Below the pieces are notes generated by a model. The model made no database searches. It was not told the origin of the DNA and saw nothing but the letters and a program-made list of their open reading frames with translations. From the NCBI RefSeq assembly GCF_000812945.1, contig NZ_JSYM01000001.1, positions 310,001-374,000 of the forward strand: a DNA stretch of 64,000 nucleotides, read 5' to 3'. This DNA comes from Flavobacterium sp. AED. GTDB lineage: Bacteria; Bacteroidota; Bacteroidia; Flavobacteriales; Flavobacteriaceae. Position 1 is the first letter of the stretch. Every line of letters starts with the position of its first letter. Position numbers and translations under genes: made by a program. Below, piece after piece: positions 1 through 8,743 of this stretch.

Positions 1-271
1 GCCGTATGATGAGCGATTGGATATTCACATGGAAGAATTCTACAAAAGTATTGGCGATACCTTAAAGAAAAATTACCCAGGAACAAATGCTTGGTTAATC
101 ACGGCTAATCTGGAAGCTTTGAAATATGTTGGACTAAAACCTTCAAGAAAAATTAAACTTTTCAATGCTGGTTTAGAAGCACGATTGGTAAAATACGAAA
201 TGTACGAAGGAAGTAAGAGAACCAAATTTCAGGTATCAGAAAGCAACGATCAGATTTCAGATATTAGTTAA
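1..271 (+). CDS. 23S rRNA guanine-N2 methyltransferase, RlmL-like (C-terminal end only)
   Basis: This is the 3' end of a gene that begins before the window; the open frame runs from base 2 to the TAA at 269-271. The visible protein starts PYDERLDI, which fits the residues just after the NPPY catalytic motif of THUMP-domain N2-guanine RNA methyltransferases. It continues with the family's usual ending, containing NAWLITANLEALKYVGLKP and the segment LFNAGLEARLVKYEMYEGSK. The enzyme modifies 23S rRNA in the cytoplasm. The TTG at base 17 is internal and is not a start. Family is confident; the exact target base cannot be read from this fragment. Confidence 0.85.
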   Translation, partial: PYDERLDIHMEEFYKSIGDTLKKNYPGTNAWLITANLEALKYVGLKPSRKIKLFNAGLEARLVKYEMYEGSKRTKFQVSESNDQISDIS

Positions 272-329
272 AAAGTAATCAGATAGTTTTGATTTTAAAC
301 TTTTTCAAACCTTAAACTTTAAACAAAAA

Positions 330-566
330 ATGACCAAATTACAAGTACGTGCATTTATATACCAGTTAGGTTGTTTTGCCATATTATTTACATTATTTAG
401 ATATATAGTGGCACATTACACTGCTTTAACTGGTTTTTTTGTTCCTTTAACGGCGTTTGCTATTGGAACACTTTTATCTCCAAAATTTCAAGCGGTGAAA
501 ACTAAAGACGGCGAGAAATTATTTATGAAATGGATTTTCATAAAAGGACTTCGGGTTATTGGATAG
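330..566 (+). CDS. Small two-helix membrane protein, unknown function
   Basis: This 78-residue protein has two hydrophobic stretches (about residues 8-28 and 33-50) and a basic C-terminal tail, so it probably sits in the inner membrane with both ends inside. It starts 58 bases after the methyltransferase gene on the same strand and may be cotranscribed with it. No enzymatic motif is visible. The ATG at 330 is the only good start. I do not recognise a named family. Confidence 0.6.
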   Translation: MTKLQVRAFIYQLGCFAILFTLFRYIVAHYTALTGFFVPLTAFAIGTLLSPKFQAVKTKDGEKLFMKWIFIKGLRVIG

Positions 567-614
567 TTGTAAAAATTATGTTTTTACTTTAAAAAATATA
601 ATAATTAGAGCATT

Positions 615-683
615 CTTAAATGAACTTACATTCCTTATATGGTTTAAAATCCGCACCATATAAGGAATGTAAGTTCATTTAAG
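615..683. repeat. Perfect 29-bp inverted repeat with 11-base loop
   Basis: Bases 615-643 are exactly complementary to 655-683. No run of T follows either arm, so this does not look like a simple terminator; a separate terminator lies just beside it. It looks like a palindromic intergenic repeat unit. Confidence 0.7.
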
Positions 684-722
684 TAAAAGTCACAGTATAT
701 TTTTATTCATTTTACTCAAAAC

Positions 723-773
723 AAAAAAATATCGCAAAGAGAATACTGTTGGTTTTCTTTGCGATATTTTTTT
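723..773. terminator. Bidirectional terminator
   Basis: An 18-bp perfect stem (723-740 with 756-773) around the core ATCGCAAAGA is flanked by A and T tracts, so it can work on both strands. It separates the small membrane gene from the convergent DUF6048 gene. Confidence 0.85.
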
Positions 774-788
774 ATTCTAAATTCGTAA

Positions 789-1604
789 TTATTTCTTCTC
801 TACTTTTTTAGTAACGACTGTAGCTGTCTTTTTCTTGTAAAAAGGGATTAAATAAGTAACGGTATAATTTAATCCTACTCCAAAAGTACCATTATAAGTT
901 CTGTTAAAGCCCGGAATGTATAGGTTGTCAAAATTATCTGGTTTTTTATTAGAAACTAAAGTATTCAAACGAAGGCTGAAACCCACAAACACATTGTTAA
1001 AAACTTTAGCTTTTACTCCTGCTACAACTTCAATCCAGCTTGCGGTTAATCCATTGTATTTTGCCCCGGATGTTATTGCTGGTACTTCACCAAAATAAGG
1101 ATTTGCATTGTAGATTTTATAAGTATTTAATTGTTGGCTAAAACTACTCACGCCATATCGCATTCCTATCGAAATGATATTTTCCATATTCAGCCAGTTT
1201 TCATAACCATTGTAATCAAAACCTACTTTTAGATATGTCCCTTTTGCAGTGGTATTCAATCGGTCGTCATCGGTTGTTTTATTTTCGTTTCCAACTTCGG
1301 CCGCCAAAAAATATTTTTTTGTCAATCTATAATCGCCGACTAATTCTAAGCCTTTGTAGTTTTTATCATAAAAAGCACGCGTCAATTTGTATAAATCAAC
1401 ACCTACACGGAAACCATAACGATCCGTTTTTACAAGGGTATCGTTCTTTATTTCGGTGGCGTTTTTTTTAACTATAGGTTTTGGAGCTTCAGGGATAACT
1501 CCGTCCATTTTTGTTTTTTGAGTTGCATTAGTCTCTTGGGCTTGAGCCAAGAATATAGACAACATGAGGCAAAAACTAAAAAAATATTTTAATGTGTGTT
1601 TCAT
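789..1604 (-). CDS. DUF6048 family outer-membrane beta-barrel-like protein
   Basis: This 271-residue protein begins with a signal peptide (about residues 1-22, ending AQA). A linker of about 40 residues follows, then a region rich in alternating hydrophobic and polar residues with many aromatic residues, as in outer-membrane barrel strands. It ends in a lysine-rich tail. The order rlmD, DUF6452, DUF6048 is typical of flavobacteria, and the layout here matches. The gene overlaps the upstream DUF6452 gene by 29 bases, so the two are probably translated together. Function is unknown; the name rests on similarity remembered from the family and on the gene order. Confidence 0.7.
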   Translation of the reverse strand: MKHTLKYFFSFCLMLSIFLAQAQETNATQKTKMDGVIPEAPKPIVKKNATEIKNDTLVKTDRYGFRVGVDLYKLTRAFYDKNYKGLELVGDYRLTKKYFLAAEVGNENKTTDDDRLNTTAKGTYLKVGFDYNGYENWLNMENIISIGMRYGVSSFSQQLNTYKIYNANPYFGEVPAITSGAKYNGLTASWIEVVAGVKAKVFNNVFVGFSLRLNTLVSNKKPDNFDNLYIPGFNRTYNGTFGVGLNYTVTYLIPFYKKKTATVVTKKVEKK

Positions 1605-2115
1605 TTTCGTTTTCTATATTACTTTTTTCAACCGAGATGTATTTTATCCATTTTGTATCTGGAACCGTAGCGTCAGTATGTGTATAAGGATTTGCGGTGT
1701 TTAAAGTAAAAAGGGTTTTAAAACCGCATGCTCTTGATACAAAGACTTCTTTTCTCGTATAATCAAATTTGATATTATCTTCATTAACGAATACAGGATT
1801 AGCATTTCCATAATTTAAGGTAAAGCTATAACTGGTCGTATCTTCGTTTGTTTTCAATGGAATCGAAATCGTACTTCCGCTGGTTAGGTATTTAGAATCA
1901 TCTGTAGCAGTGGCATTAAAAATAATTCCATCAGTCATTCCTGCGCCCACAACTTTCAACTTCGTCACGGTTTTTAAAACGGAAGGATTGTCGTAATCAT
2001 AAAAAGTGATTACAAGTCTGGGTGTTGTAGGAGTATTTGCATCGCAAATATCATCTTTCTCACAACTGGAGAAGAATAGCGCTATAGCGAATACCAATAA
2101 AATTATTTTTTTCAT
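1576..2115 (-). CDS. DUF6452 family lipoprotein
   Basis: The 179-residue product starts with a hydrophobic signal and a lipobox ending in FFSSC, so Cys18 is the likely lipidated residue. The mature part looks mostly beta-stranded and has no catalytic motif. It lies 57 bases downstream of rlmD and overlaps the DUF6048 gene, making a three-gene unit. A periplasmic or outer-membrane anchored role together with the DUF6048 protein is inferred from position only. Confidence 0.7.
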   Translation of the reverse strand: MKKIILLVFAIALFFSSCEKDDICDANTPTTPRLVITFYDYDNPSVLKTVTKLKVVGAGMTDGIIFNATATDDSKYLTSGSTISIPLKTNEDTTSYSFTLNYGNANPVFVNEDNIKFDYTRKEVFVSRACGFKTLFTLNTANPYTHTDATVPDTKWIKYISVEKSNIENENETHIKIFF

Positions 2116-2172
2116 ATTTTTTTAATGAAGATTTTTGATTGCAGTTTATTAAAATCTGCGATCAAAAATCAA

Positions 2173-3585
2173 TTATCGTCTTTCCAAAAGTACAACATTT
2201 TCAACATGATGCGTTTGTGGAAACATATCCACAGGACGTACTCGAGTCACTTTGTATTTCTCATCCATCAAAGCCAAATCACGAGCCTGAGTTGCCGAAT
2301 TACAACTTACATAAACCACTTTTTCAGGAGCAATTTTCATAATTTGTTCAATTACGTCTTTATGCATTCCATCTCTTGGCGGATCTGTAATAATTACATC
2401 AGGATGACCGTGTTGAGCAATGAAACTATCGTTAAAAACGACTTTCATATCTCCTACAAAGAACTCACAATTCGTAATTTCATTACGCTCTGCATTCAAT
2501 TTTGCGTCTTTAATTGCTTCAGGAACACTTTCCACACCGATTACTTTTTTTGCTTTTTTCGAAACAAACTGAGCAATAGTTCCCGTACCAGTATATAAAT
2601 CATAAACAATTTCATTACCGGTAAGACCAGCAAAATCTCGTGTTATTTTATACAATTCATACGCTTGGTCGGAATTGGTTTGGTAAAAAGATTTCGCATT
2701 AATGCTAAATTTCAAGCCTTCCATTTCTTCCAGAATGTAATCTCTTCCTTTGTATAATTTAATATCGGTGTCGTATAAAGTATCGTTGGCTTTATTGTTC
2801 ACCACGTATTGAAGCGAAGTAATTTGCGGAAATTTCTCGTAAAGATGATCGAGAAGCAATTCTCTATTGGCTTTGTCATTCTCAAAAAACTGAATCAAAA
2901 CCATGATTTCTCCAGTCGAAGCTGTACGCAACATCAAAGTTCTAAGCAATCCTTCGTGTGCTCTTGGATTAAAGAAAGTCAAACCATGCTCATTAGCAAA
3001 AGCTCTCACTTCATTTCTAATCGCATTCGATGGATCTTCCTGCAAATGACATTTATTGATGTCAAGGATTTTATCCCACATTTTCGGAATGTGAAAACCA
3101 AGCGCGTTTCTGTTTCCTAAATCTTCCGTGCTGTCAATTTCTTTTTCAGTTAACCAACGGCTGTTCGAAAACGAAAATTCCATTTTGTTTCTGTAAAAAA
3201 ACTGTTTTTCCGAACCAAGAATCGGTTCAAATTCCGGAAGTTCTATTTTTCCAATGCGCTGCAAGTGATTTTTTACTTCATTTTGTTTATAATACAACTG
3301 TTGGCTGTATTTCATATTCTGCCATTTACAACCGCCACAAACACCAAAGTGCTCGCAAATAGGTTCCACACGATGCTCAGAATATTCATGAAAATGAACT
3401 GCTTTTCCTTCGTAATAGGCCTTGCGCTTCTTGAAAGTCTGCACATCAACCACATCACCCGGAACCACATTCGGGATAAAAACTACTTTACCATCGGGAG
3501 CCTTTGCTACCGAAACGCCTTTTGCACCAGCATCAAGGACTTTTATTTGATGAAAGACAACTTTGTCTGTATTTTTCTTTGCCAT
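2173..3585 (-). CDS. rlmD: 23S rRNA (uracil-1939-C5)-methyltransferase RlmD
   Basis: This TrmA/RumA family enzyme makes 5-methyluridine in 23S rRNA using S-adenosylmethionine. The 470-residue protein has an N-terminal TRAM-like RNA-binding domain (about 10-70). Cysteines of an iron-sulfur site follow (C77, C83, C86, with a later Cys in NKCHLQ). The methylase fold carries the TDPPRDG motif, and the catalytic cysteine lies in VSCNSATQARDL near residue 430. Length is normal for the family. A TATTTTTG element (minus strand, 3590-3597) lies a few bases upstream of the ATG and could be its -7 promoter box. It heads a likely operon with the DUF6452 and DUF6048 genes. Confidence 0.92.
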   Translation of the reverse strand: MAKKNTDKVVFHQIKVLDAGAKGVSVAKAPDGKVVFIPNVVPGDVVDVQTFKKRKAYYEGKAVHFHEYSEHRVEPICEHFGVCGGCKWQNMKYSQQLYYKQNEVKNHLQRIGKIELPEFEPILGSEKQFFYRNKMEFSFSNSRWLTEKEIDSTEDLGNRNALGFHIPKMWDKILDINKCHLQEDPSNAIRNEVRAFANEHGLTFFNPRAHEGLLRTLMLRTASTGEIMVLIQFFENDKANRELLLDHLYEKFPQITSLQYVVNNKANDTLYDTDIKLYKGRDYILEEMEGLKFSINAKSFYQTNSDQAYELYKITRDFAGLTGNEIVYDLYTGTGTIAQFVSKKAKKVIGVESVPEAIKDAKLNAERNEITNCEFFVGDMKVVFNDSFIAQHGHPDVIITDPPRDGMHKDVIEQIMKIAPEKVVYVSCNSATQARDLALMDEKYKVTRVRPVDMFPQTHHVENVVLLERR

Positions 3586-3921
3586 AGCGCAAAAATAAGC
3601 GTTTGAATGGTTTTATAAATTCAAATTGAGAAATATTTTCATTCTTAGGTGTTTTTTATTTAAGCCCAATCCCTCTTTCCGTTACAAACCAGCAATCCCG
3701 CAAGCTGCAACAATACATTATTAAAAGAGCTTTAGTTGGTCTCAATTGCGAGTTTTTGGCTGTAATCGGGGGCAGGAGGAGTTATGGTTTTATTATAAAC
3801 AATGCATTGATTCTAAGTCTAAGTTTTAGTATTCAGTGTAGTTTTAAAATATAATTTTAATTATAACTAATTGATTAATAGCGTACTATTTAGTAAATTT
3901 GAGTAACTAAAAAAGGATGCT
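3586..3921. other. Intergenic region between divergent rlmD and DedA genes
   Basis: This 336-base stretch holds the promoters of the two divergent genes. A stretch at about 3660-3790 looks less AT-rich than its surroundings, but I find no ORF, tRNA or clear hairpin in it. Confidence 0.5.
3871..3901 (+). promoter_or_regulatory. Putative Bacteroidota-type promoter of the DedA gene
   Basis: TTGA at 3871-3874 and TAAATTTG at 3894-3901 are 19 bases apart, matching the Bacteroidota sigma consensus TTTG-N19-TAnnTTTG closely. The ATG follows 20 bases later. Confidence 0.6.
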
Positions 3922-4506
3922 ATGTTTAGCGAAGTCATTTCACAGAGTCCTATAAGTTATTTAGGAATTTTTATTTGGTTTCTTTTCTTGGACCAATTAA
4001 CTCCCATTCCTGAAGAAGTAACCTTGTTATCCATTGGCTATATTGCAGAGCACCATTTAATTAATCCCTATTTTGCAGGTTTAGCAGCATTTCTGGGGGT
4101 TACCATTATTGATACGGTCTTTTATTGGCTTGCCTATTCTGGGAATAAATTGATTAATCGTTTTAAAAATAGCGTCAGTGAAAAGCTGCAGAAGAAATAC
4201 CTAAAAGGGCTAAAAGAGCATCATGTTCGGACGATATTGCTCTTAAGTTTTATTCCTAAAGTGCGATTTTTTAGTCCTATTTTTGCAGGAATGTTTCGGG
4301 TGAAATGGCAAACTTTTTTTGTTGTCAATGGCATTGGGACCATTATTTTTATAATAGTCTATATTGCTCTCGGGATGTTATTTCATAGCAGTCTGGAATA
4401 CCTTTTAAAAGAAGTCGAACTACTCCGACACTCCATTTTTATTGTATTTATGGTTGTTATAACCATTGTCGTATTTTTTAAATTTCGACGTAAAACAATT
4501 CACTAA
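3922..4506 (+). CDS. DedA/VTT-family membrane protein
   Basis: The 194-residue protein has four to five hydrophobic segments. It carries the DedA (SNARE-associated, VTT) signature pattern: an acidic PIPEE motif after the first helix, and the later segment SFIPKVRFFSPIFAGMFRV, which matches the family's F-P-R-x6-AG region. DedA proteins sit in the inner membrane and are linked to lipid carrier recycling and membrane homeostasis. It has its own promoter and no operon partner on the same strand. The exact substrate cannot be inferred. Confidence 0.8.
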   Translation: MFSEVISQSPISYLGIFIWFLFLDQLTPIPEEVTLLSIGYIAEHHLINPYFAGLAAFLGVTIIDTVFYWLAYSGNKLINRFKNSVSEKLQKKYLKGLKEHHVRTILLLSFIPKVRFFSPIFAGMFRVKWQTFFVVNGIGTIIFIIVYIALGMLFHSSLEYLLKEVELLRHSIFIVFMVVITIVVFFKFRRKTIH

Positions 4507-4541
4507 AGTAACCAAGTTTAAATCCTTGAGATGAAATACAA

Positions 4542-4985
4542 TTATTGTTTTTGCTTAATTAATTCGTAGTTAATTATCGTGGGTAAGTAGAAACATAAAT
4601 CGGCAGTGATTTTTCCAAGTATGATTCCTAGAAAATAATTTCCGGTTACTATTGGCATCCAATACATACAAAACGGACGAATAATGAAGAAATCTAAAAT
4701 AGCAGGATAACCAAACTCTAATACCAAATTTTTCACCAATAAAAGCGTTTCTTTTAAAGTGGTTTTTTGACCAAGTTCTTGGTTTTTTTTAGCCATTTTT
4801 TTATAAGATCTAGCAATTATGATTCCATAAAATGCCAAATATTCCGCAAATGTAATTAAATATGCCGTAGTCAAACCGCTAAGGATTCTACTGAATTGTG
4901 AGCTGAGCAATGCAGAACTTGTGGCCGCTAATTCTGCATATTTGTATCGGTCAAACCATTCTTTAAAATTTGCTTTATTAAACAT
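4542..4985 (-). CDS. Hypothetical multi-pass membrane protein
   Basis: This 147-residue protein has about three hydrophobic segments (around 38-60, 88-105 and 110-135) separated by basic loops. It converges with the DedA gene, leaving 35 bases between them. No conserved motif that I know is present. It reads as a genuine flavobacterial membrane protein of unknown role. Confidence 0.55.
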   Translation of the reverse strand: MFNKANFKEWFDRYKYAELAATSSALLSSQFSRILSGLTTAYLITFAEYLAFYGIIIARSYKKMAKKNQELGQKTTLKETLLLVKNLVLEFGYPAILDFFIIRPFCMYWMPIVTGNYFLGIILGKITADLCFYLPTIINYELIKQKQ

Positions 4986-5271
4986 TGGGGAAGTATTTAT
5001 TTAGAGGTATTAAAAAAACTCTTTTATTTATTGGTGTTTGTAGATTTTTGATTTTTATCGGGTAGCAATTGAATTACATCTTGAAGTCTGCAAAATTAAG
5101 GTTTTTTTGTTGGTAAACCCATTCCGAAAAATAGTTGTTAAAGAGTAGTAATTTCAAAGATAAGTGCTTTCATGATTTTAAAATTTTTATTATTAACGCA
5201 AAATTAATTGTACGAATTTTATACTGTCATTTTTAAGCATATCTTTACATTTCCAATGAAAAGACTATTAT

Positions 5272-6327
5272 ATGGAATTGTATCGTAAATTATCAAAAAT
5301 TAGTTTTCTTAAAAACAGTTATGCATACAAATTCCTTTTTGTTACGTTCCTAGGGATTCACATTCCATTGATTGGATTGCTATTTTTTGTTTTATATGGA
5401 AAACAGTCAGCTTCACCTCATTCGATTGTTGTTTTTACATTAATCATGACTTTACTGGCCACAGGAATTACCTTATGGGTATTGAAAAAATTGATAAAAC
5501 CGATTGAGTTAGCTTCAAAAGCATTGGATGCTTACAGAAGTACCAGAGTGGTATCTGAGTTGCCAATAACCTTTAAAGATGAAGCGGGTTTGTTAATGGC
5601 ACATATTCAGGAATCAATTGCAGAAAACGAAAAATACATCAATGATAAGCAGGATTTAGTGTATTTACTTTCGCATGATTTGAGAAGTTTTGCGGGCAAC
5701 TCCCAGTCATTGGCTAAACTTATAGTAGAAGAATATCCATCAGATTCCATTCCAGAATATGCTGATTTGATTTGTCAATCTACAGAACAGCAATTTATTT
5801 TCATTGAAACTTTTATAAAACTCATTAAAGATGAAGATGAGATTTCAAAAAAAGTAATGGATACTAAAAACCTTCAGATGAGCGTTGTTCTTTCTCATGT
5901 AGGGGAACAAGTCGCACAGAAACTGGCAAATAAAAAAATCAAACTGATTACGACTATTGAAGTTGAAGAAGCTTTTCTAAAAATAGATGAAGATTTATTG
6001 ATTCGGGTTTTAGTTAATTTAATTGATAATTCTATAAAATTCTCCCTTTCTGAAAGTGAAATAAAGGTTAGTGTTCATTTGAATAAAGAGCGATTAGCTT
6101 TTGTTGTTTCTGATTCGGGAATAGGTTTCAATCCAAAATATAAGGAAGAACTTTTCAAAAAATTTACCAATAGAAGCAGATTAGGAACGGCTAACGAACC
6201 TTCAACCGGAATAGGATTGTATTTATGTAAAAAAATTGTCGAAAAATATCAAGGGGTACTCTTGGCCGAAAGTGAAGGAGTAAACAAAGGCGCTGTATTT
6301 TCAATTTTCTTTAAGAATAGCAATTGA
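5272..6327 (+). CDS. Membrane sensor histidine kinase
   Basis: The 351-residue protein has two membrane helices (about 20-42 and 52-73) with only a very short external loop, so it probably senses something in or at the membrane. A short HAMP-like linker leads to a HisKA domain with H135 in LLSHDLRSF. The ATPase domain has an N box (VLVNLIDNSIKFS), a DSGIGF G1 box and a TGIGLYLCKK G2 box. No response regulator gene is next to it, so it is an orphan kinase. All kinase motifs are intact. Confidence 0.88.
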   Translation: MELYRKLSKISFLKNSYAYKFLFVTFLGIHIPLIGLLFFVLYGKQSASPHSIVVFTLIMTLLATGITLWVLKKLIKPIELASKALDAYRSTRVVSELPITFKDEAGLLMAHIQESIAENEKYINDKQDLVYLLSHDLRSFAGNSQSLAKLIVEEYPSDSIPEYADLICQSTEQQFIFIETFIKLIKDEDEISKKVMDTKNLQMSVVLSHVGEQVAQKLANKKIKLITTIEVEEAFLKIDEDLLIRVLVNLIDNSIKFSLSESEIKVSVHLNKERLAFVVSDSGIGFNPKYKEELFKKFTNRSRLGTANEPSTGIGLYLCKKIVEKYQGVLLAESEGVNKGAVFSIFFKNSN

Positions 6328-6394
6328 TTCCGGTTGAACTTTAAATTTTCGTTAAAAAACGCAATTTCTGAAATCATTTTTTTGATAAAAGAAC

Positions 6395-6402
6395 TAAATT
6401 TG
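6395..6402 (+). promoter_or_regulatory. -7 promoter box before osmC-like gene
   Basis: TAAATTTG matches the Bacteroidota -7 element TAnnTTTG and lies 21 bases before the ATG at 6424. No good -33 TTTG is seen at the usual distance. Confidence 0.4.
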
Positions 6403-6423
6403 AGTAAACTAAAAACTACAAAT

Positions 6424-6834
6424 ATGAAAAGAAATGCAACTGCAGTCTGGAATGGTTCACTAAAAGAAGGAGCCGGGAAACTAACGACCCAAAGTACAAC
6501 ATTAAAGGATACACAATATTCATTCAAATCTCGTTTCGAAGAAGGAGTAGGGACAAACCCAGAAGAATTGGTTGCAGCGGCGCATTCCGGTTGTTTTACA
6601 ATGCAGCTTTCAGCTTATATTACTGAAGGAGGTTTTGAAATTGAAAGCATCGAAACGAAATGCGATATCGAATTGGTAGAAGGAACTATAATAACTTCTC
6701 ATTTAACTGTAAATGCAAAAGTAAAAGCAATAACAGATGAAGTTTTTCAACAATTAGTTACAAAAGCAGAGAAAAATTGCCCTATTTCTAAACTATTGAA
6801 TGCAGCAATATCTACTACGGCTACTTTAGCATAA
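6424..6834 (+). CDS. OsmC family peroxiredoxin
   Basis: OsmC proteins are small cytoplasmic thiol peroxidases that reduce organic hydroperoxides. I chose the ATG at 6424 (MKRNATAVW), giving 136 residues, the usual length. An upstream in-frame ATG at 6334 would add residues unlike the family and lies before the promoter box. Both redox cysteines are visible, one in the segment AAAHSGCFTMQLS and one in KAEKNCPISKLL, along with the GTNPEELV motif. A strong terminator follows directly. It is transcribed alone. Confidence 0.92.
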   Translation: MKRNATAVWNGSLKEGAGKLTTQSTTLKDTQYSFKSRFEEGVGTNPEELVAAAHSGCFTMQLSAYITEGGFEIESIETKCDIELVEGTIITSHLTVNAKVKAITDEVFQQLVTKAEKNCPISKLLNAAISTTATLA

Positions 6835-6851
6835 AAAGTAAGGATTCATAT

Positions 6852-6887
6852 AAAAAAGGCTCGATTTAATCGAGCCTTTTTTATTTT
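6852..6887. terminator. Bidirectional terminator
   Basis: The hairpin AAAGGCTCGATT/AATCGAGCCTTT is flanked by A and T tracts. It ends the osmC-like gene and the convergent aldo/keto reductase gene. Confidence 0.9.
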
Positions 6888-6897
6888 ATAAAATGGA

Positions 6898-7884
6898 TTA
6901 CCAAAGCTGGTGTACTTCGGGTTTGATATAACGCTCATAAATTTCATTCATGGCAGCAATTTTTTCATAAGTCAATTTTGGTAAATCATAAACAGATAAA
7001 TTAGACAATACATGACTTTCGTTTGATGCACCAGGAATAATACAACTTACTTCATCAAAACTCAAAATCCATTGCAAAGCAATAGGAGCCAGATTTGTTG
7101 TATTTGGAAATAGAGCTTTCAATTCTTCGACGGCTTTTAAGCCAAGTTCGTAATTGATACCAGAGAATGTTTCCCCTTTGTCAAAAGCATCTCCATTTCG
7201 ATTAAAATTACGGTGATCTTGTATGTCAAAAGTAGTTTGAGCATTAAATTTCCCTGTCAGGAGTCCGCTTGCGAGTGGAACTCTCCCAATAATACCGATA
7301 TCACGTTTTAGTGCTTCTTTGAAAAATAGTTCGGATGGACGCTGACGGAAAAGATTGAAAATAATCTGAACCGTTGTCACATTTGGGAATTCAATAGCTT
7401 TTAGTCCTTCTTCGACTTTTTCGACACTGACACCAAGATTTAAAATTTTTCCTTGCTCTTTCAAACGATCAAACATTTCAAAAATTTCTGGACGGTAAAA
7501 TACTTCGGTTGGAGGACAATGCAATTGGATTAAATCCAATGTTTCTAAACCGGTTCTTCTCAAGCTGTCTTCTACGAATTTCTGTAGTACCTTAGGCTGA
7601 TAGCCTTCATTGATATGTGGATTAATGTGTCGACCACATTTAGTAGCCACATAAATTCGTTCAGAGCGGGAACGAACTACTCTGCCTACAGCAGTTTCAC
7701 TCAATCCATTTTCATAAACATCAGCAGTATCAATAAAATTTACACCGTTGTCAATGGCAGTATTGATTAGCTGATCTGCGGTTTTATCGTTAAAGGGAGA
7801 ACCCCATTTTCCGCCTACTTGCCAAGTGCCAAGAGATATTTCGGAGATTTCAAAATCTGTTTTACCCAGTCTGCGATAGTTCAT
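6898..7884 (-). CDS. Aldo/keto reductase
   Basis: This NADPH-dependent oxidoreductase of the AKR superfamily acts on carbonyl compounds in the cytoplasm. The 328-residue TIM-barrel protein shows the AKR active-site tetrad: Asp and Tyr in FIDTADVYENG, Lys in VATKCGR and His in LIQLHCPP. The C-terminal IPGASNESHV segment fits cofactor binding. It resembles the sugar/aldehyde reductase subgroup, but the physiological substrate cannot be told. It lies 27 bases downstream of the GDSL esterase gene, so the two may share a transcript. Confidence 0.9.
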   Translation of the reverse strand: MNYRRLGKTDFEISEISLGTWQVGGKWGSPFNDKTADQLINTAIDNGVNFIDTADVYENGLSETAVGRVVRSRSERIYVATKCGRHINPHINEGYQPKVLQKFVEDSLRRTGLETLDLIQLHCPPTEVFYRPEIFEMFDRLKEQGKILNLGVSVEKVEEGLKAIEFPNVTTVQIIFNLFRQRPSELFFKEALKRDIGIIGRVPLASGLLTGKFNAQTTFDIQDHRNFNRNGDAFDKGETFSGINYELGLKAVEELKALFPNTTNLAPIALQWILSFDEVSCIIPGASNESHVLSNLSVYDLPKLTYEKIAAMNEIYERYIKPEVHQLW

Positions 7885-7911
7885 TTTTTGTATTTTTTAA
7901 AGTGACTTTTT

Positions 7912-8595
7912 TTATAAAACTTTGGTTATTGCTTTTTCGAGTATAGGAGCCATGACTTCATAACCTACTTTATTAGGATGTACGCCGTCATTAGAATAGG
8001 AGATGGGTAATCCTTTTCGTTTATCCACCATAGCCGAATAATAATCAACAAACAGAATGTCATTGGCTATTGCATATCTTTTTATCATTTCATTCAAGGC
8101 TACTACTTTTTCAGCAGGATTTTGATTGGGTCTCCAAGGAAAATCAAAAGCAGGCAAAACGGAACAAAGAATTACTTTGATCTGGTTCGCTTTTGCTAAT
8201 TCGGCCATTGAGAAAATATTATTTGCAATCATATCCAGTGTAGACGGACCTGTGTTTCCTGCAATGTCATTTATTCCAGCTAAAATCACCACTGCGGTTG
8301 GTTTTAAAGCTATAACATCGGCTCTGAAACGAATCAGCATCTGAGGTGTTGTTTGCCCGCTAATTCCACGATTTATATATGGTTTTCCGACAAAGTATTC
8401 TGCATTTATAATTGACCAAAATTCGGTTATAGAATCCCCCATAAATACAATTCTTTTTTGACCTGCTGCTGCGGGTTTAAGATTTGCATTTTCATTTTGG
8501 TATTTATTTAAATTTGGCCAGTCTTGAGCCTGTGCTTTTCCTCCCATAAATAGTGCTAAAAATAGAATACAGTAAATTAATGTTGTATTTTTCAT
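7912..8595 (-). CDS. Secreted SGNH/GDSL-type esterase
   Basis: The 227-residue product has a signal peptide (about 1-23, ending AQA) and is therefore exported. The four SGNH blocks are visible: the nucleophile Ser in VFMGDSITEFW, the Gly in NRGISGQTT, the Asn in LAGINDIAG and the Asp/His pair in NDGVHPNKVGY. This pattern resembles platelet-activating-factor acetylhydrolase-like or carbohydrate acetylesterase members. The natural substrate (acyl sugar or lipid) is unknown. It sits between cysM, behind a terminator, and the aldo/keto reductase gene. Confidence 0.88.
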   Translation of the reverse strand: MKNTTLIYCILFLALFMGGKAQAQDWPNLNKYQNENANLKPAAAGQKRIVFMGDSITEFWSIINAEYFVGKPYINRGISGQTTPQMLIRFRADVIALKPTAVVILAGINDIAGNTGPSTLDMIANNIFSMAELAKANQIKVILCSVLPAFDFPWRPNQNPAEKVVALNEMIKRYAIANDILFVDYYSAMVDKRKGLPISYSNDGVHPNKVGYEVMAPILEKAITKVL

Positions 8596-8677
8596 TTGGT
8601 ACCAGATTGTAAAATTTTAATTCAGAAAATGAGTTTCATCGGATTAAAAATAAAAAAAAACTTTTTCTTAAAAGCGA

Positions 8678-8725
8678 ACCTGCCTCCCTTTTTGTATCGG
8701 AAAGATACTGAAAAGGAAGGCAGGT
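8678..8725 (-). terminator. Terminator after cysM
   Basis: A long imperfect hairpin (ACCTGCC... pairing with ...GGCAGGT) lies 19 bases after the cysM stop. On the minus strand it is followed by T-rich sequence. Confidence 0.6.
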
Positions 8726-8743
8726 TTATAAAGGTGTTTTAAT

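Noticed and set aside
2125..3606. Plus-strand frames opposite rlmD
   Set aside because: RlmD is complete with all motifs on the minus strand; the opposite frames have no motifs or promoters.
5200..5271. Promoter for the kinase at 5272
   Set aside because: A TATCTTTA box at 5240-5247 is present, but the last base deviates and no -33 element stands at the right distance, so it was not listed.
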